A stretch of DNA of 62,000 bases from Mesostigma viride (taxonomy: Eukaryota; Streptophyta; Mesostigmatophyceae; Mesostigmatales; Mesostigmataceae), in contig RPFO01000079.1 in the NCBI GenBank assembly GCA_009746045.1, positions 4,052,271 to 4,114,270 on the forward strand, read 5' to 3'. Both the position numbers and the translations under genes were made by a program. The stretch's first letter is position 1, and each line of letters opens with the position of its first letter. Below are positions 19,988 to 29,499 of this stretch, piece after piece. Below the pieces are notes generated by a model, which worked only from the letters and a program-made list of their open reading frames with translations, ran no database searches and was not told where the DNA came from.

Positions 19988-21282
19988 TGTCCTAGAGATA
20001 TACTCAATTGGCTGTAAGCCCTGACCCTGATCCTGGAGAAGGACGCCCCTATAGCTACTTTACTAGCATCTGTAGCTACAACAAAGGGTTTAGTAGTATC
20101 CGGTAGGATGAGTACAGGAGGGGAAAGGAGTAGGGATTTTAGACACTGAAAAGCCGACTGACATTCACTACTCCAAACAAAGGGGATATCCTTCTTTAAT
20201 AAATGATTAATAGGGGCTGCTATAGTTGCGAAACGCGGGATAAAACGCCTATAGTAAGAAGCAATTCCTAGAAAACTACGTACACCTTTAACGTCGGTAG
20301 GAGTAGGCCATTCCTGAATTGACTTAGTTTTATCCGGGTCGGTAGCGACCCCGGCATCTGACAGAACGTGCCCTAAAAATGGGACACTCCTACCCGAACG
20401 CACTTTAGCACGGCGCGCCCACAAAGAATTTTCAGCCATTATTTCTAATACTTTCTTTAAATCACGTAGGTGCGTTTCAAAATCAGGAGAGTAAATAAGA
20501 ATATCATCTAAGTAAGCTTGAGCACAAGAACGGTCATGCTCAGATAAAGAAACAGAGGAGAAGGAAGGATCCTTTAAATCAGAGGACACCTGAGGAAGGT
20601 GAGAATTTCCCATAACAGGTCTAAGCACTTCATTCATTAACATTTGAAAAGAGGCAGGCGAGTTACAGAGTCCCATAGCCGCTACTCTAAACTGGTAATG
20701 ACCAAAAGGGGTAGCAAAGGCGGTTTTATGGCAATCCTCAGGAGCTATCCGCAACTGCCAAAAACCATCCGCACAATCCAGTACTGTGAAACAAGTGGAA
20801 CCTTTAACCTTATTAAATATATCATCAATACGAGGTAGAGGGTATTTAGACTTCACAGTAATATCATTTAACTTCCTATAATCAGTAACTAGGCGAAACT
20901 TGCCATTTGGCTTAGGAACTAACAGGACACCAGCTGAGTAGGGAGAGTTACTAGGCTCTATCAATCCTGCTTCTAATAGTGACACTAAAATCTGTTTTAG
21001 TTCCTTTAACTCGGTAGGGCCCATTCTATACATCGGAGAGTGCGTAGGAACTGCACCGTCCTTGATAACTACACGGTGTAAAACAGAACGAGGAGGAGGA
21101 TAAGAAGGAGTCTTTTCTTCAAAAACTTTTGAGGAATCTATCACAGCCATGTATCTTACTATTTCATTTTCAGTAAATCCCACTCCTATTGTATCCACTG
21201 TGTTTATATCTATATCCACACTATTATTAGTGATAGGTATCTCCTGTACTTCTAACTGAAGGAACATACATAATAAATCCAT
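19939..21282 (-). CDS. Gypsy-A reverse transcriptase
   Basis: Ty3/gypsy RT with VPKPNGKFRLVTDYRKLN, YPLPRIDDIF and AYLDDILIYS. The thumb/connection blocks FLGHVLS and SFLGIASYYRRFI follow, and TDASKVAIGA starts RNase H. About 25 extra residues lie between the LMNEVLRPVMG block and the YLDD site (Ser/Asp/Leu-rich), longer than usual. It overlaps the protease frame by about 55 nt in another frame. Confidence 0.9.
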   Translation of the reverse strand: MDLLCMFLQLEVQEIPITNNSVDIDINTVDTIGVGFTENEIVRYMAVIDSSKVFEEKTPSYPPPRSVLHRVVIKDGAVPTHSPMYRMGPTELKELKQILVSLLEAGLIEPSNSPYSAGVLLVPKPNGKFRLVTDYRKLNDITVKSKYPLPRIDDIFNKVKGSTCFTVLDCADGFWQLRIAPEDCHKTAFATPFGHYQFRVAAMGLCNSPASFQMLMNEVLRPVMGNSHLPQVSSDLKDPSFSSVSLSEHDRSCAQAYLDDILIYSPDFETHLRDLKKVLEIMAENSLWARRAKVRSGRSVPFLGHVLSDAGVATDPDKTKSIQEWPTPTDVKGVRSFLGIASYYRRFIPRFATIAAPINHLLKKDIPFVWSSECQSAFQCLKSLLLSPPVLILPDTTKPFVVATDASKVAIGASFSRIRVRAYSQLSISLGQCSLRSVTIPYTSRNS

Positions 21283-21814
21283 ATTCCTTTAGTTCAGAAC
21301 GCAACTCATCATTGGACATTAATACTTCAGGTATAGGTCTTACAGGAGGATCAACAGGTGTAGGAGGAGTAATATCTACCAAGGATAAATTTTCCAATCT
21401 ATAATGACGTTCCGGTACCCAGTAAGAGCTATCTGGAAACCAAATGACCATGGTATCATAATTAATAGTAATCTTATTATCCTGGTGCCAATCTAATCCT
21501 AGTAATACATCAGCGGTAGTGATAGGGCCTATAGTGGCCGTCAGGTTGACAGTACGTCCTTGTATGACCAGGGGAAGGGACACCGTACCCGGGGAATGAC
21601 TGGTGCGACCATCAGCATAATGAACAGTGACAGGTTTGGTGTGAGGGGTAGGGACTAGTCCTAAACGCCTAACTAGGGCCTCGCTCACAAAGGAGCTAGC
21701 CGCACCGCTATCTACCAACACAGAGACATTCAAGAGTTCATCAGCATGCAAGAAGGGGTCTACAACAGTGTGAGGGACGGTTAAACCACCATTCAAGAAC
21801 ATAAGAGGACGCAC
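21227..21814 (-). CDS. Gypsy-A aspartic protease
   Basis: Retropepsin-like: VSVLVDSGAASSFVS carries the catalytic DSG, and VLLGLDWH is the conserved second block about 65 residues later. Followed by a Pro-rich linker toward RT. It is in the same frame as the CCHC knuckle at 22196-22237. Confidence 0.85.
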   Translation of the reverse strand: MRPLMFLNGGLTVPHTVVDPFLHADELLNVSVLVDSGAASSFVSEALVRRLGLVPTPHTKPVTVHYADGRTSHSPGTVSLPLVIQGRTVNLTATIGPITTADVLLGLDWHQDNKITINYDTMVIWFPDSSYWVPERHYRLENLSLVDITPPTPVDPPVRPIPEVLMSNDELRSELKEYGFIMYVPSVRSTGDTYH

Positions 21815-22195
21815 ACGTAGTGGTAGGGAAGATTCAGCTCCTACAGAGGTTATAAAAACAGGCAGGCAAAAATTTTTATCTGGGGTACTATCTAAGGACC
21901 TGTCCAGGTTACCCCCGGCTGACAGGCCTACTGTTCCCCCTCCCCCCCAAATCCATAGGAACTAACCCCGAAGAAGACCCTGGCGAAAAAGCCACTGCTG
22001 GAGGGTCACGAGGGAGCGAAGAGGGTGCGGGAGCCTGATTATCATAGGGGAACCCTGGGGTCCTGTCTGCACAGCATTCAGCCTACTAGGGGTAGCTGAG
22101 GGAATGCGTCCTGAAGTAGGACGAATAGGAGCACGCTGAGGGGTACGAGGAGGGCGAGCGTCGGGATGAGGGGGAGCACCCGAAAGGAACTTGGG

Positions 22196-22237
22196 GCACT
22201 CACGTTTAAGATGACCTACTTCCTTACAATGATAGCA
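22196..22237 (-). CDS. Gypsy-A nucleocapsid zinc knuckle
   Basis: Minus-strand translation gives CYHCKEVGHLKREC (CX2CX4HX4C), in the -1 frame relative to the gag ORF that stops at 22294. This places an apparent frameshift near 22330-22380, in a region rich in short A and G runs. Confidence 0.8.
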
Positions 22238-22293
22238 TGTGATATGAGAGACATCAAGAGCTGAAAGATCAGCAACGCAGATATCTAATTCTT

Positions 22294-23658
22294 CTACATA
22301 GGAGTTCTCCTCCTCAGGGGTAAGGATAATATTATTAATACGGGAACGGGTAGGAAGAGAAGGGTGGTGAAGAAATCTGCTACTCGCAAGAGATGCTGGC
22401 GCACATGCTTGAGGGGCAGATCAGTAAAACGGTAGGCAGAGAACTGGCGCTTGACTTCACGTAATAAGGGTCTACTGAGGCCTTGGAGGAAGCGGGCACG
22501 TACTTCTGCACCCGACAAATCCCTAATTCGTACCATCTGGGCATCAAACTCTTTCATATACTCCTTAAATGATTTAGTACCCTGCTGCAAGGTACCAAAG
22601 GCTAATCTATCCTGCCAATCTGAATCAGGAGGGACTAAATGGTTCTCTAAACGCTTAAACAATTCTGCTACAGAGTTAGGGTAGGCATGAGAGGCCAAAG
22701 ACTCACACTGAATGAGGTTAGCAAGCTCAGGAGTAATGCAGGTTGTAAGATAGTGAGGAACTAATACAGCATCAGAGAGACGCCATCTATTATGATTCTG
22801 CCACGACTCTGTGTTCTGGGTAAGCAACATAATAAAGGTGAAAAACTGTTGAGGGGTAGACTTGACATCCAGCTTGGGAAGGTTAGCAAAGAGGGGAAGA
22901 GCAGGAGGCTTAGGGGGATTAGAAGAGTCAGTTTTTCCCATAGGGCCACTATCTTCCACTGCTATATAAGCGGGATAGAAGGAAGGAAGAGGAAAAGTCT
23001 TGGGTAGGGGTCTAGAAGGGGCCACCGTTTCAGGCTGGTGCCCATAAGAGAAGGGGACAGTATATTGCTCACGAAGAGAGGAGTAGGCAAAATGATCATA
23101 ATTTCTATCATCTAGGGGCATGGTGCTGAAATCACTGTTAACTTCTAAATCAGCCACACGGGTAGGGACCTGGGCTGCCTCATAGGCCGTCTCAGGGTAG
23201 GACCAGGAAGCAGGTGGGTAAAAGGGAACTGCACTAGGGCGCCCAGAAGGGCCGACAGGGGCAGAGGCACGACCCGTGTTAAACGCAGGCATGGAAGGCA
23301 CAGGGTGGGAAGGAGGCCTAGCAACATTGTTGGTTAGTGAGGACCTGCTGGGGGGTTGAGCCAAGGTTGCAGGAGGGGCAGGGGCCTGGTTCAAGGTAAG
23401 GGAAGGGTCATCACTAAATCTGACTTGCATACGTTGTTCATAGGTAGGAGGGGTAAGTGAGGGACGACGGCGACCACCAGCAACAGGAGAAGGAGGTGAG
23501 GTACGAAGATTACCTTGAGGAGTGAGATGGTGTACCGTTTCCAAGGAGTCCCGTCGGTTACCACGAGTGTTGTTATTGTTAATATTATTATTATTAGTAT
23601 TATTCATAGTAGGAGTGTTGGTAGGTATAGGCGACATGTTACCACCCACTGGATCCAT
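22294..23658 (-). CDS. Gypsy-A Gag
   Basis: ATG at 23658. A disordered N-terminus (Asn-rich, then Pro/Ser/Arg-rich, about 230 residues) is followed by a retrotransposon-gag domain. Conserved-type positions include PQQFFTFIMLLTQNTESWQN, LENHLVPPDSDWQ, FKEYMKEFDAQM and FLQGLSRPLLREV. The last 15-20 residues are off-frame; the true continuation is the CCHC segment. Confidence 0.8.
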   Translation of the reverse strand: MDPVGGNMSPIPTNTPTMNNTNNNNINNNNTRGNRRDSLETVHHLTPQGNLRTSPPSPVAGGRRRPSLTPPTYEQRMQVRFSDDPSLTLNQAPAPPATLAQPPSRSSLTNNVARPPSHPVPSMPAFNTGRASAPVGPSGRPSAVPFYPPASWSYPETAYEAAQVPTRVADLEVNSDFSTMPLDDRNYDHFAYSSLREQYTVPFSYGHQPETVAPSRPLPKTFPLPSFYPAYIAVEDSGPMGKTDSSNPPKPPALPLFANLPKLDVKSTPQQFFTFIMLLTQNTESWQNHNRWRLSDAVLVPHYLTTCITPELANLIQCESLASHAYPNSVAELFKRLENHLVPPDSDWQDRLAFGTLQQGTKSFKEYMKEFDAQMVRIRDLSGAEVRARFLQGLSRPLLREVKRQFSAYRFTDLPLKHVRQHLLRVADFFTTLLFLPVPVLIILSLPLRRRTPM

Positions 23659-23749
23659 TTTTAATTAAATAAAGGAATAGGGATCTAGATGAAAGCAACA
23701 AAGGAAAAAGGAAAAACCTTGAAGGTCTAAAGCAAGAACAAAATTAAAA

Positions 23750-24142
23750 TCAATCCTTTTTAACAACAGTAATGGATAGGGAGCCAAACTCCAAAGTGAG
23801 AGGAGTATCTGAGGTATATGAAGATGCAGCCCGTTTAGTGGGAGAAGAAGGAGGGGTAGCAAAGACTAGAGCTTCTACAGGAGGACGACCATGAGGAATA
23901 GGGCGTACGTGCAGGCCTAAATCTGATTGGCTATGATCTATAAGGAACTGCTGAGCTTCTTCGAAGGTCATAAATTTCTTATACCTAATTACGTTGTATA
24001 CACGGTTCTGGACAATCTTCCTAGCGTCGGACCAAGAAAGGAAAATGGAGGACCATTGAGGCGTAATCACTACGTAATATTTAGCTAGACTATTATCGCT
24101 CGAAGAATGGGAAGGAGCAGTAAAAGATCGCCGCTGGCTCAT
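23750..24142 (-). CDS. Gypsy-A extra 5' ORF with RNase H1 N-terminal / viroplasmin-like domain
   Basis: ATG at 24142, 130 codons, placed between the primer-binding-site leader and gag. Residues 21-70 (KYYVVITPQWSSIFLSW and YKKFMTFEEAQQFL) follow the pattern of the RNA/DNA hybrid-binding domain at the N-terminus of eukaryotic RNase H1, also found in caulimovirus P6. That pattern is: YxV, a turn, SWxxARK, then YKxFxTxEEAxxFL. Residues 71-130 are Pro/Ser-rich. It is a separate ORF, not fused to this element's own RNase H. The domain call rests on pattern only. Confidence 0.6.
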   Translation of the reverse strand: MSQRRSFTAPSHSSSDNSLAKYYVVITPQWSSIFLSWSDARKIVQNRVYNVIRYKKFMTFEEAQQFLIDHSQSDLGLHVRPIPHGRPPVEALVFATPPSSPTKRAASSYTSDTPLTLEFGSLSITVVKKD

Positions 24143-24669
24143 GGTAACGCACCTTGTTCTTGAGTAGTCACGATAGGAGTGGAAGGGGTAGGAGTCGACT
24201 TAGCTGGGTTATCTGGATCACCGAAATGACGAGGGCGACAACGGTCCAGCGCTCGTAGTCCTAAAGTCAGCGACCCAGTGAATTTCTGCGAGTGCGGCCG
24301 TCTAATGAGCAGCAACACGAAGGAAAAGGTGGATCCTACCAAGACGCTAATCGTCTCACTAACACCGAAACGAAACCATCACCTATCTACGACATCATCT
24401 ATCTCCGACATCACCTATCTAAGACAGTAAGCAACATTCAGGAAAACGAAATGAGGGAAAGGAACTATCTATAGAAGGATTTTCCGCTTCGAGCAGGTCT
24501 ATCTTCTGGGCAGGGCGTGTCCCGAATCGGGCAGCACTACCCCCCCAGCTCGCAGGCGACCCGCCCATTACCTGTCAAGTAGGTGTCGTCTTCATTTTCC
24601 CAGCCGCGGAAGGGTTGATTCAATGACTTATGTTGCAGGGGATCGTCGTCTGGTTCTCTACCTAAAAAA
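24143..24669 (-). other. Gypsy-A leader
   Basis: About 530 bp between the primer-binding site and the first ORF. A 67-codon frame (24342-24139) overlaps the next ORF but has no recognisable features. Confidence 0.4.
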
Positions 24670-24683
24670 TTCCTCCGAGTCCA
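24670..24683 (-). other. Gypsy-A candidate primer-binding site
   Basis: One base inside the 5' LTR the minus strand reads TGGACTCGGAGGAA. TGG complements a tRNA 3' CCA end. It does not resemble the initiator-Met primer site (TGGTATCAGAGC) common in plant gypsy elements; the tRNA is not identified. Confidence 0.5.
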
Positions 24684-24684
24684 T

Positions 24685-25231
24685 TGTTACGCCGCGGGTA
24701 TCTACCACTACCTCTACCTCTAGCTGGCCTGATGCTACCTAAACTAGTCAAGCCTCCTCTAGTCAAACCTCTAGCGAAAGACGAACGAGACGATCCAGAT
24801 CTCAATGCATTAACGTAATTAGTGCTACTATAATACGCCATAAGCCATTTACACAAACCCGTTTACTCCAGGAATAGAGGAAGGAAACACAACTACACTG
24901 CCATGACCCAAGCCTATATGTGTTAATTCATTTAACACACGCCGAGTGCACACACGAGGGGTGGAACGTGCATAAATGGTCACCAACGGTCCAACACGCT
25001 CGGGCCGACCTGGCCCTCGCCTACAGATGCACGCTGGTCCACTACATTCTACCAAAGGATGAGGACCACTAATAAAGTACGCGGCGCGGCGCCCAAAGGC
25101 ACCCAATGTACCACAGTACTGTTACGAGGACAATAATGTCCCGGTAGGAACTACACGTAAACCTAGGGACAACCGAGGCAAAAGACCTAATTTACGTCCG
25201 TAACTACAACGAATTGTTACGCGACGTAACA
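24685..25231 (-). repeat. Gypsy-A 5' LTR (547 bp)
   Basis: Right-hand LTR of the leftward element; begins TGTTACGCCG and ends CGTAACA, followed by the CGTGA duplication at 25232-25236. Confidence 0.92.
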
Positions 25232-25236
25232 CGTGA

Positions 25237-25702
25237 CTCCGTCGGCGTAGAAGCTAACCCAGTCGCCGGTTATAATTGGCTTGCGTGGGGCAGTCATCAA
25301 TGCATGCCACGCAGCTGGTATCGCACTTATAAGGGTTTGCCACGCTTGCAGGGAGGGCATGTGGGAGACCCAAGTGCTGACCTCGTCGTAGCTGAGCCGT
25401 CGATACGTAGCGCCGTGCCCCAGGTAGAGGTCCAGCACCCTGACAATCGGCGGTGACGCGCGCAGAAAGCCATCATACGGGTTGTGTCCGTGGAGAGCGC
25501 CGAGGGGCTTGTTAGTAGCGTCTGTGATTAAGTCATTAAAAAAGAGTGGCTGCCGTGCCACCTCCTCTCGAGTAGTAGGAAAGACTAGGCGACCCGGCTT
25601 GAGCTTATTGTAACCTGTCCATATGCGCTGCCAGTACCATGGGAGTCCTTTGTACGAAATAAGGGTGCTGCCCAGTATGCCCGGCCCGCCCCCAGTTGCC
25701 AC
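25237..25702 (-). pseudogene. LINE-A copy 1, region downstream of RT, cut by the gypsy
   Basis: Corresponds to the segment around 40200-40600 of LINE-A copy 2 (conserved TREEVARQPLF, and GDWVSFY matching GEWCCFC). The frame continues without loss into the sequence left of 6460 once the gypsy and one CGTGA are removed. Confidence 0.8.
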
Positions 25703-25733
25703 GAGGTGCCACTAGCATGGGTGGAAAGAGAGG

Positions 25734-27971
25734 CTAGCGTTTCACGTGCAAGCATGCAGCCAGGGTGTATAGGGCCCATAAAAACGCATATATCACTTGT
25801 TTAGCATACAGCGACCACAGACGCCATTGTATGTTGTGGAGCCCGAGGCCCCCGTGCACCCATGACATGAAGGACATCTCTCTGTTGATCCATCCGTGTA
25901 CCGTGTGAGAGATTAAGCCTTTCTGTTTCCAGACAAAATTGCTGCCAAGGCGTTGGATGAGCTGTGTGGTGGCATCATTGGGTGGGTGTGCTTGGCAATA
26001 ATACAAGACCTTAGAGAACAATAGTTGGTTGACGATCAGGGTTCGCCCTCGTAGGCTCATGCGGTGGACGGCCCCCCAGCGCCCTGCGGTAAGGAGAACG
26101 CCTGCAAGCTTGCCCACGTGGTTGGTTTCATCATACATGAAAGAACGTTGTTCAGCCAAGCGTCCCTCGGGTGTGCAGCCGATGGGACAATTGTGCAAAA
26201 GGTGGTGATCCCCCGGCTTGACCCAGGTCACAGCCAGGTTGGGGAGGGCGTAGCGTAGGGTGTTGGTTTTGCCGATATGCAGTCCCGTGGACTTGAGCAC
26301 ATTGCATCGTTGTTGTGTGGCAACAGAATAGGTAGTGATATTATCCATGACAGCATGCACTTCAGGCAGAGAGATACAAACATTTGTTGTGTCATCCACA
26401 TAAGCCGTTTGGAATATACCTTTACCGTTACCTGTCGGGAAGCCCCGAATGCGAGGATCGTTCTGGTGTAGCCAGTAGAGTCCTGCGTGGGCCAGGAGAA
26501 ATAGAATAGGGGACATGCAATCTCCTTGTGGTAGCGATCGTGAGCTAGCGCCGGTCGCTGACTTGTGTCCGTCTATTAGTAAATACCAAGCCAGGGATTT
26601 GATCATACCCATAATGACGGTCATGAGTTGTGGGCCAAATCCTAGTGCGGTTAGAATGTGTTCTAGGTATTCCCAGCACATACGGTCAAAGGCTTTTTCA
26701 AAATCCCAGAACAATATGAAACCCTCTATATCGTCGCGCCAGGCTTTTTCCACAATGTCCATGATGAGGGTAATGCTGTCGTTGATGTGGAGATTGGCCC
26801 TAAAGCCCACTTGCTCCGGACCAATGAGGAAGTCTAGGACGGTGTATAAGCGTCGTTGGATTATTTTACTGATGATTTTGTACGCTACCGTAAGGAGACG
26901 GATTGGGCGGTAGTTTTTCCATAGAGTCTTGTCTCCTTTTTTGTACAGTAAGATAAGCGCAGATTCAGCCCATCTGCCGCTCACCTTACCGTGCCGCCAA
27001 ATTTCAAGAATACATTCGTAAAAATCTATGTGTAGAAGGGACCAGAACGTTTTCCAGAATTCAATAGGCAGACCGTCGACCCCGGGGGCGCTACCGGTTT
27101 TGATGTGTTCCATAGCTGTGGTGGCCTCTTCCATGGAGGGGATTTGATCGAGTTCCTGCTGTTGAGCTGGTGTAAGGCGACGGGGAATGGCATGTAGGAT
27201 TTTTTGCATGGCGGCAGATGAGTCAGGATGGGGTTCGTTTAGAAAGAGAGCTGAGTAGTAACGGTGACCACTCTGTAGTATGGAGGTGATGTCTCGGTGG
27301 CTGCCGTGTTCGTCTTGGATTTCCGTGATAGAGGAGTGAGCTTTAGGGGTAGGAATCAGAGCAAAGAACTCTTTGGTCATTCTTTCTCCTACCTGGTGCC
27401 ACCACAGATTTTCTGAGTCTAGTGCTAATGTGTGACGCTCGAAACGTAGTTTGTCGAGTTCGGTCTGAGCTCTTTGAAGTTTTGTTAGTTCCGATTGATA
27501 CAGGGTAGGCTTCGCTTGGAGTTTATTCACTATGCGTTGGTAGTACCGATAGTCCTGTCCTTTCTGGCGGCGGATATTTTGTGAATACAGTTGGGAAAAT
27601 TCTAGAATGTTAGCTAGGCCCTCCTGCATCCAGCTGCAGCAGTCGGTGTAGCTACCCTTGCTGGCTCTCCACGACTGCCAGCGTGTCATGATCTCAAAGT
27701 AGTACTTATCGTCCGCGAGTAGGTGTTTGTTTAAGCGGGGAATGCCGGGGCCCCGGGCGGAGTTGGTGTGATGGGCAAGGGTAACGATGAGTGGGTAGTG
27801 ATCAGAAAAATTAACAGAACGGTCGACCGATGCGTAGCAAACTAGGTCCGCCCATGCGGGTGTGATGTAGATTTTATCAAGACGACGAGTAGTGCGTACA
27901 TTTAAACGTGTGGCCAGCCAAGTGGGCCCGTGGTCTCGTGAGCGGATGACATCCTGTAAGTTCAGGTCCAT
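25734..27971 (-). pseudogene. LINE-A copy 1, end of endonuclease and reverse transcriptase
   Basis: About 745 codons. It opens with the endonuclease end (LDKIYITPAW, NFSDHYPLIV). RT follows: SAPGVDGLPIEFW, KKGDKTLWKNYRPIRLL, FWDFEKAFDR, LPQGDCMSP and AYVDDTT (near 26390-26402). A conserved post-RT region with WRLWSLYAKQVI comes next. The last residues are off-frame, and the frame resumes in 25702-25237. Confidence 0.88.
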
Positions 27972-28567
27972 GATCTGTTACTGAAGGCCGCTGTGCGTAT
28001 AGGGGGGTGTTCATCCAGGTCTATATTGAAATCGCCCATCAACACAATTTCGAACCCCTGTGAGATAAGGTCAGCGGCCATTTTGAAAAGGGAAGGGTAG
28101 AATGAGGCTTGATCCGTTGGCTCGGTTGGGGCATATACACTAATAATGTATCCCTTATTTCCTGCCCATGTAATAGACTGCCGCGTCCAACGGCCCTGCC
28201 ATCTAGCCTCCGCTGTGTCGGTAGCTATAGCCCAGTCCTGGCATGTCAGCGTGGGGTTGGGAGGTTTACGGTATTGAATGAGGGCAGTGCCCCCTTGTGT
28301 ACCGCGTGCCCATGCCCAACGGTGAACTGTCCTAGGTGCAAGTGCTCTAGCAGCTCTAAGGGCTGTGCGTGTGGCAGCTTCTTGGATTTTATGTTCCTGC
28401 AGTCCTATCCAAATTTCATGCGAGGGGCCCACGTAACGCTCGAGCAAGTTGTGCAACGCATTCGCTAACTCTCGGGTGCGGGGTATACGTTGTCCCTGCC
28501 CTGCTGTGTTTGTTCCGTATGTGTTCAGCCCCCTGACATTCCACGTTACTAGTGTGAGCTGGCTCAT
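27962..28567 (-). pseudogene. LINE-A copy 1, apurinic-type endonuclease (start of ORF2)
   Basis: ATG at 28567. APE-type motifs: TWNVRGLN at the N-terminus, WIGLQEHK (catalytic Glu), GYIISVYAPT, and LMGDFNIDLD. One base out of frame with the RT ORF near 27965. The homologue starts at 37292 in copy 2. Confidence 0.85.
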
Positions 28568-28569
28568 GG

Positions 28570-29495
28570 CTATGATATAGGGAAGAGGGGGGACAAGGGC
28601 GGGAGCAGGCGTACCTGGCTGGCGTCGGGGTGAGGGCGCTTGCCTTTTGATGCCGCGCCCACTGTCGCAGAGGTGCCGAGTTCCGCATCAGTGAGGTCGA
28701 GGTCTGTTGGCAGGCTGTCCGAGTCCTGGTCTGCTTCCCGCATGCCCCTGGGAGCGTGGTCGCTGGTGGGTGGGGCTGAGGCTGAAGGCGTTGGCGCGCC
28801 CGTCGAGGGGCGGGTCAGGGACCTGAACCGGTCGATGTCGATGCCGACACGGCCAGCGCTTTGGCCAGTTTCACCGGGGCCCAGCGGCAGCCGGTAAGGG
28901 GCAGCGCGTCACCCTTCTTGTGAGTGGTCGTGCAGGGGATAATGATCTGGATGGTGTGCCATCTGATGGCAGCAGTGGGCTCGATGGCCCGCGCACGCAG
29001 GGACGTGGTGGTGCTGTCTACCGTCACGATCTCGCTCATGCCCATGTCTCGCAGCTTCGTGGTGGCGTTCGCAAACATGTCTAACGGCATGACGGGGCCG
29101 CGTCTGACGACAGCCCCCGTGGGTGACCACCTGGGAAGATATGGTTCCTGTGCCTCATTGAGAGGGCACAGGACGGTCTCCTGTTCCGCCGGGTAGGAAA
29201 TCAGCATGGTCATTTCCAAACCAATCTGGGCGGTGCGCGGAATCTCCAATGCAGCGACAGCGTTCCATGGGGCCAGGGCGGTGAGAAGCCATGCCGTGAT
29301 GGTCTTGGCGCGGTCGTTGGCGGGGGTGCGATTGTCGCCTAAGGAGGCGGTACCGGTGGCGTCTGGGTAACGCTTCTGTTTGACTTGGCGATGGCTGCGC
29401 GAGAGCGCTCTGGGCATTCTTTGCTGATGTGTTCCCTCGTGGCAAAGCAGCTGACGCAGACGGGATCCTCGTAATTCACTTGAGTGGTGATGAAG
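28570..29495 (-). pseudogene. LINE-A copy 1, ORF1 C-terminal half with zinc knuckle
   Basis: Starts at the TTAA insertion site with a frame giving NYEDPVC then the knuckle CVSCFATREHISKEC (CX2CX5HX4C, near 29400-29445). The frame shifts near 29340, then runs as a 200-residue ORF to 28815. The C-terminal tail is Ser/Pro/Arg-rich and ends just before the ORF2 ATG, in part in another frame. Probably the RNA-binding ORF1 protein. It lacks its N-half, which lies beyond the TTAA transposon. Confidence 0.65.
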
Positions 29496-29499
29496 TTAA
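29496..29499. other. TTAA duplication, left
   Basis: TTAA directly flanks the GGGGACTCG end of the transposon; the partner is at 31410-31413. Confidence 0.8.

Larger units (their letters stand above)
6461..25231 (-). mobile_element. Gypsy-A, Ty3/gypsy chromovirus-like LTR retrotransposon inserted in LINE-A
   Basis: Bounded by near-identical LTRs beginning TGTTA and ending TAACA, with a 5-bp TSD. It transcribes leftward: PBS next to the right LTR, extra ORF, gag, CCHC, protease, RT, RNase H, integrase with a chromodomain-like tail, another extra ORF, and a polypurine tract next to the left LTR. Total span is 18.77 kb, of which 8.04 kb is a copia inserted just inside the 3' LTR. Excluding that, it is about 10.7 kb, long for the superfamily because of the two extra ORFs. 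The LTRs differ by about one substitution and two small indels, so insertion was recent, yet coding frames shift several times. Confidence 0.9.

Noticed and set aside
29335-29350. CTTAGGC, identical to the Ty1 +1 frameshift heptamer, occurs on the minus strand where LINE-A ORF1 changes frame.
   Set aside because: CTT is not in the zero frame (the frame reads CCT TAG), and the shift needed is in the other direction, so it is not a Ty1-type site.
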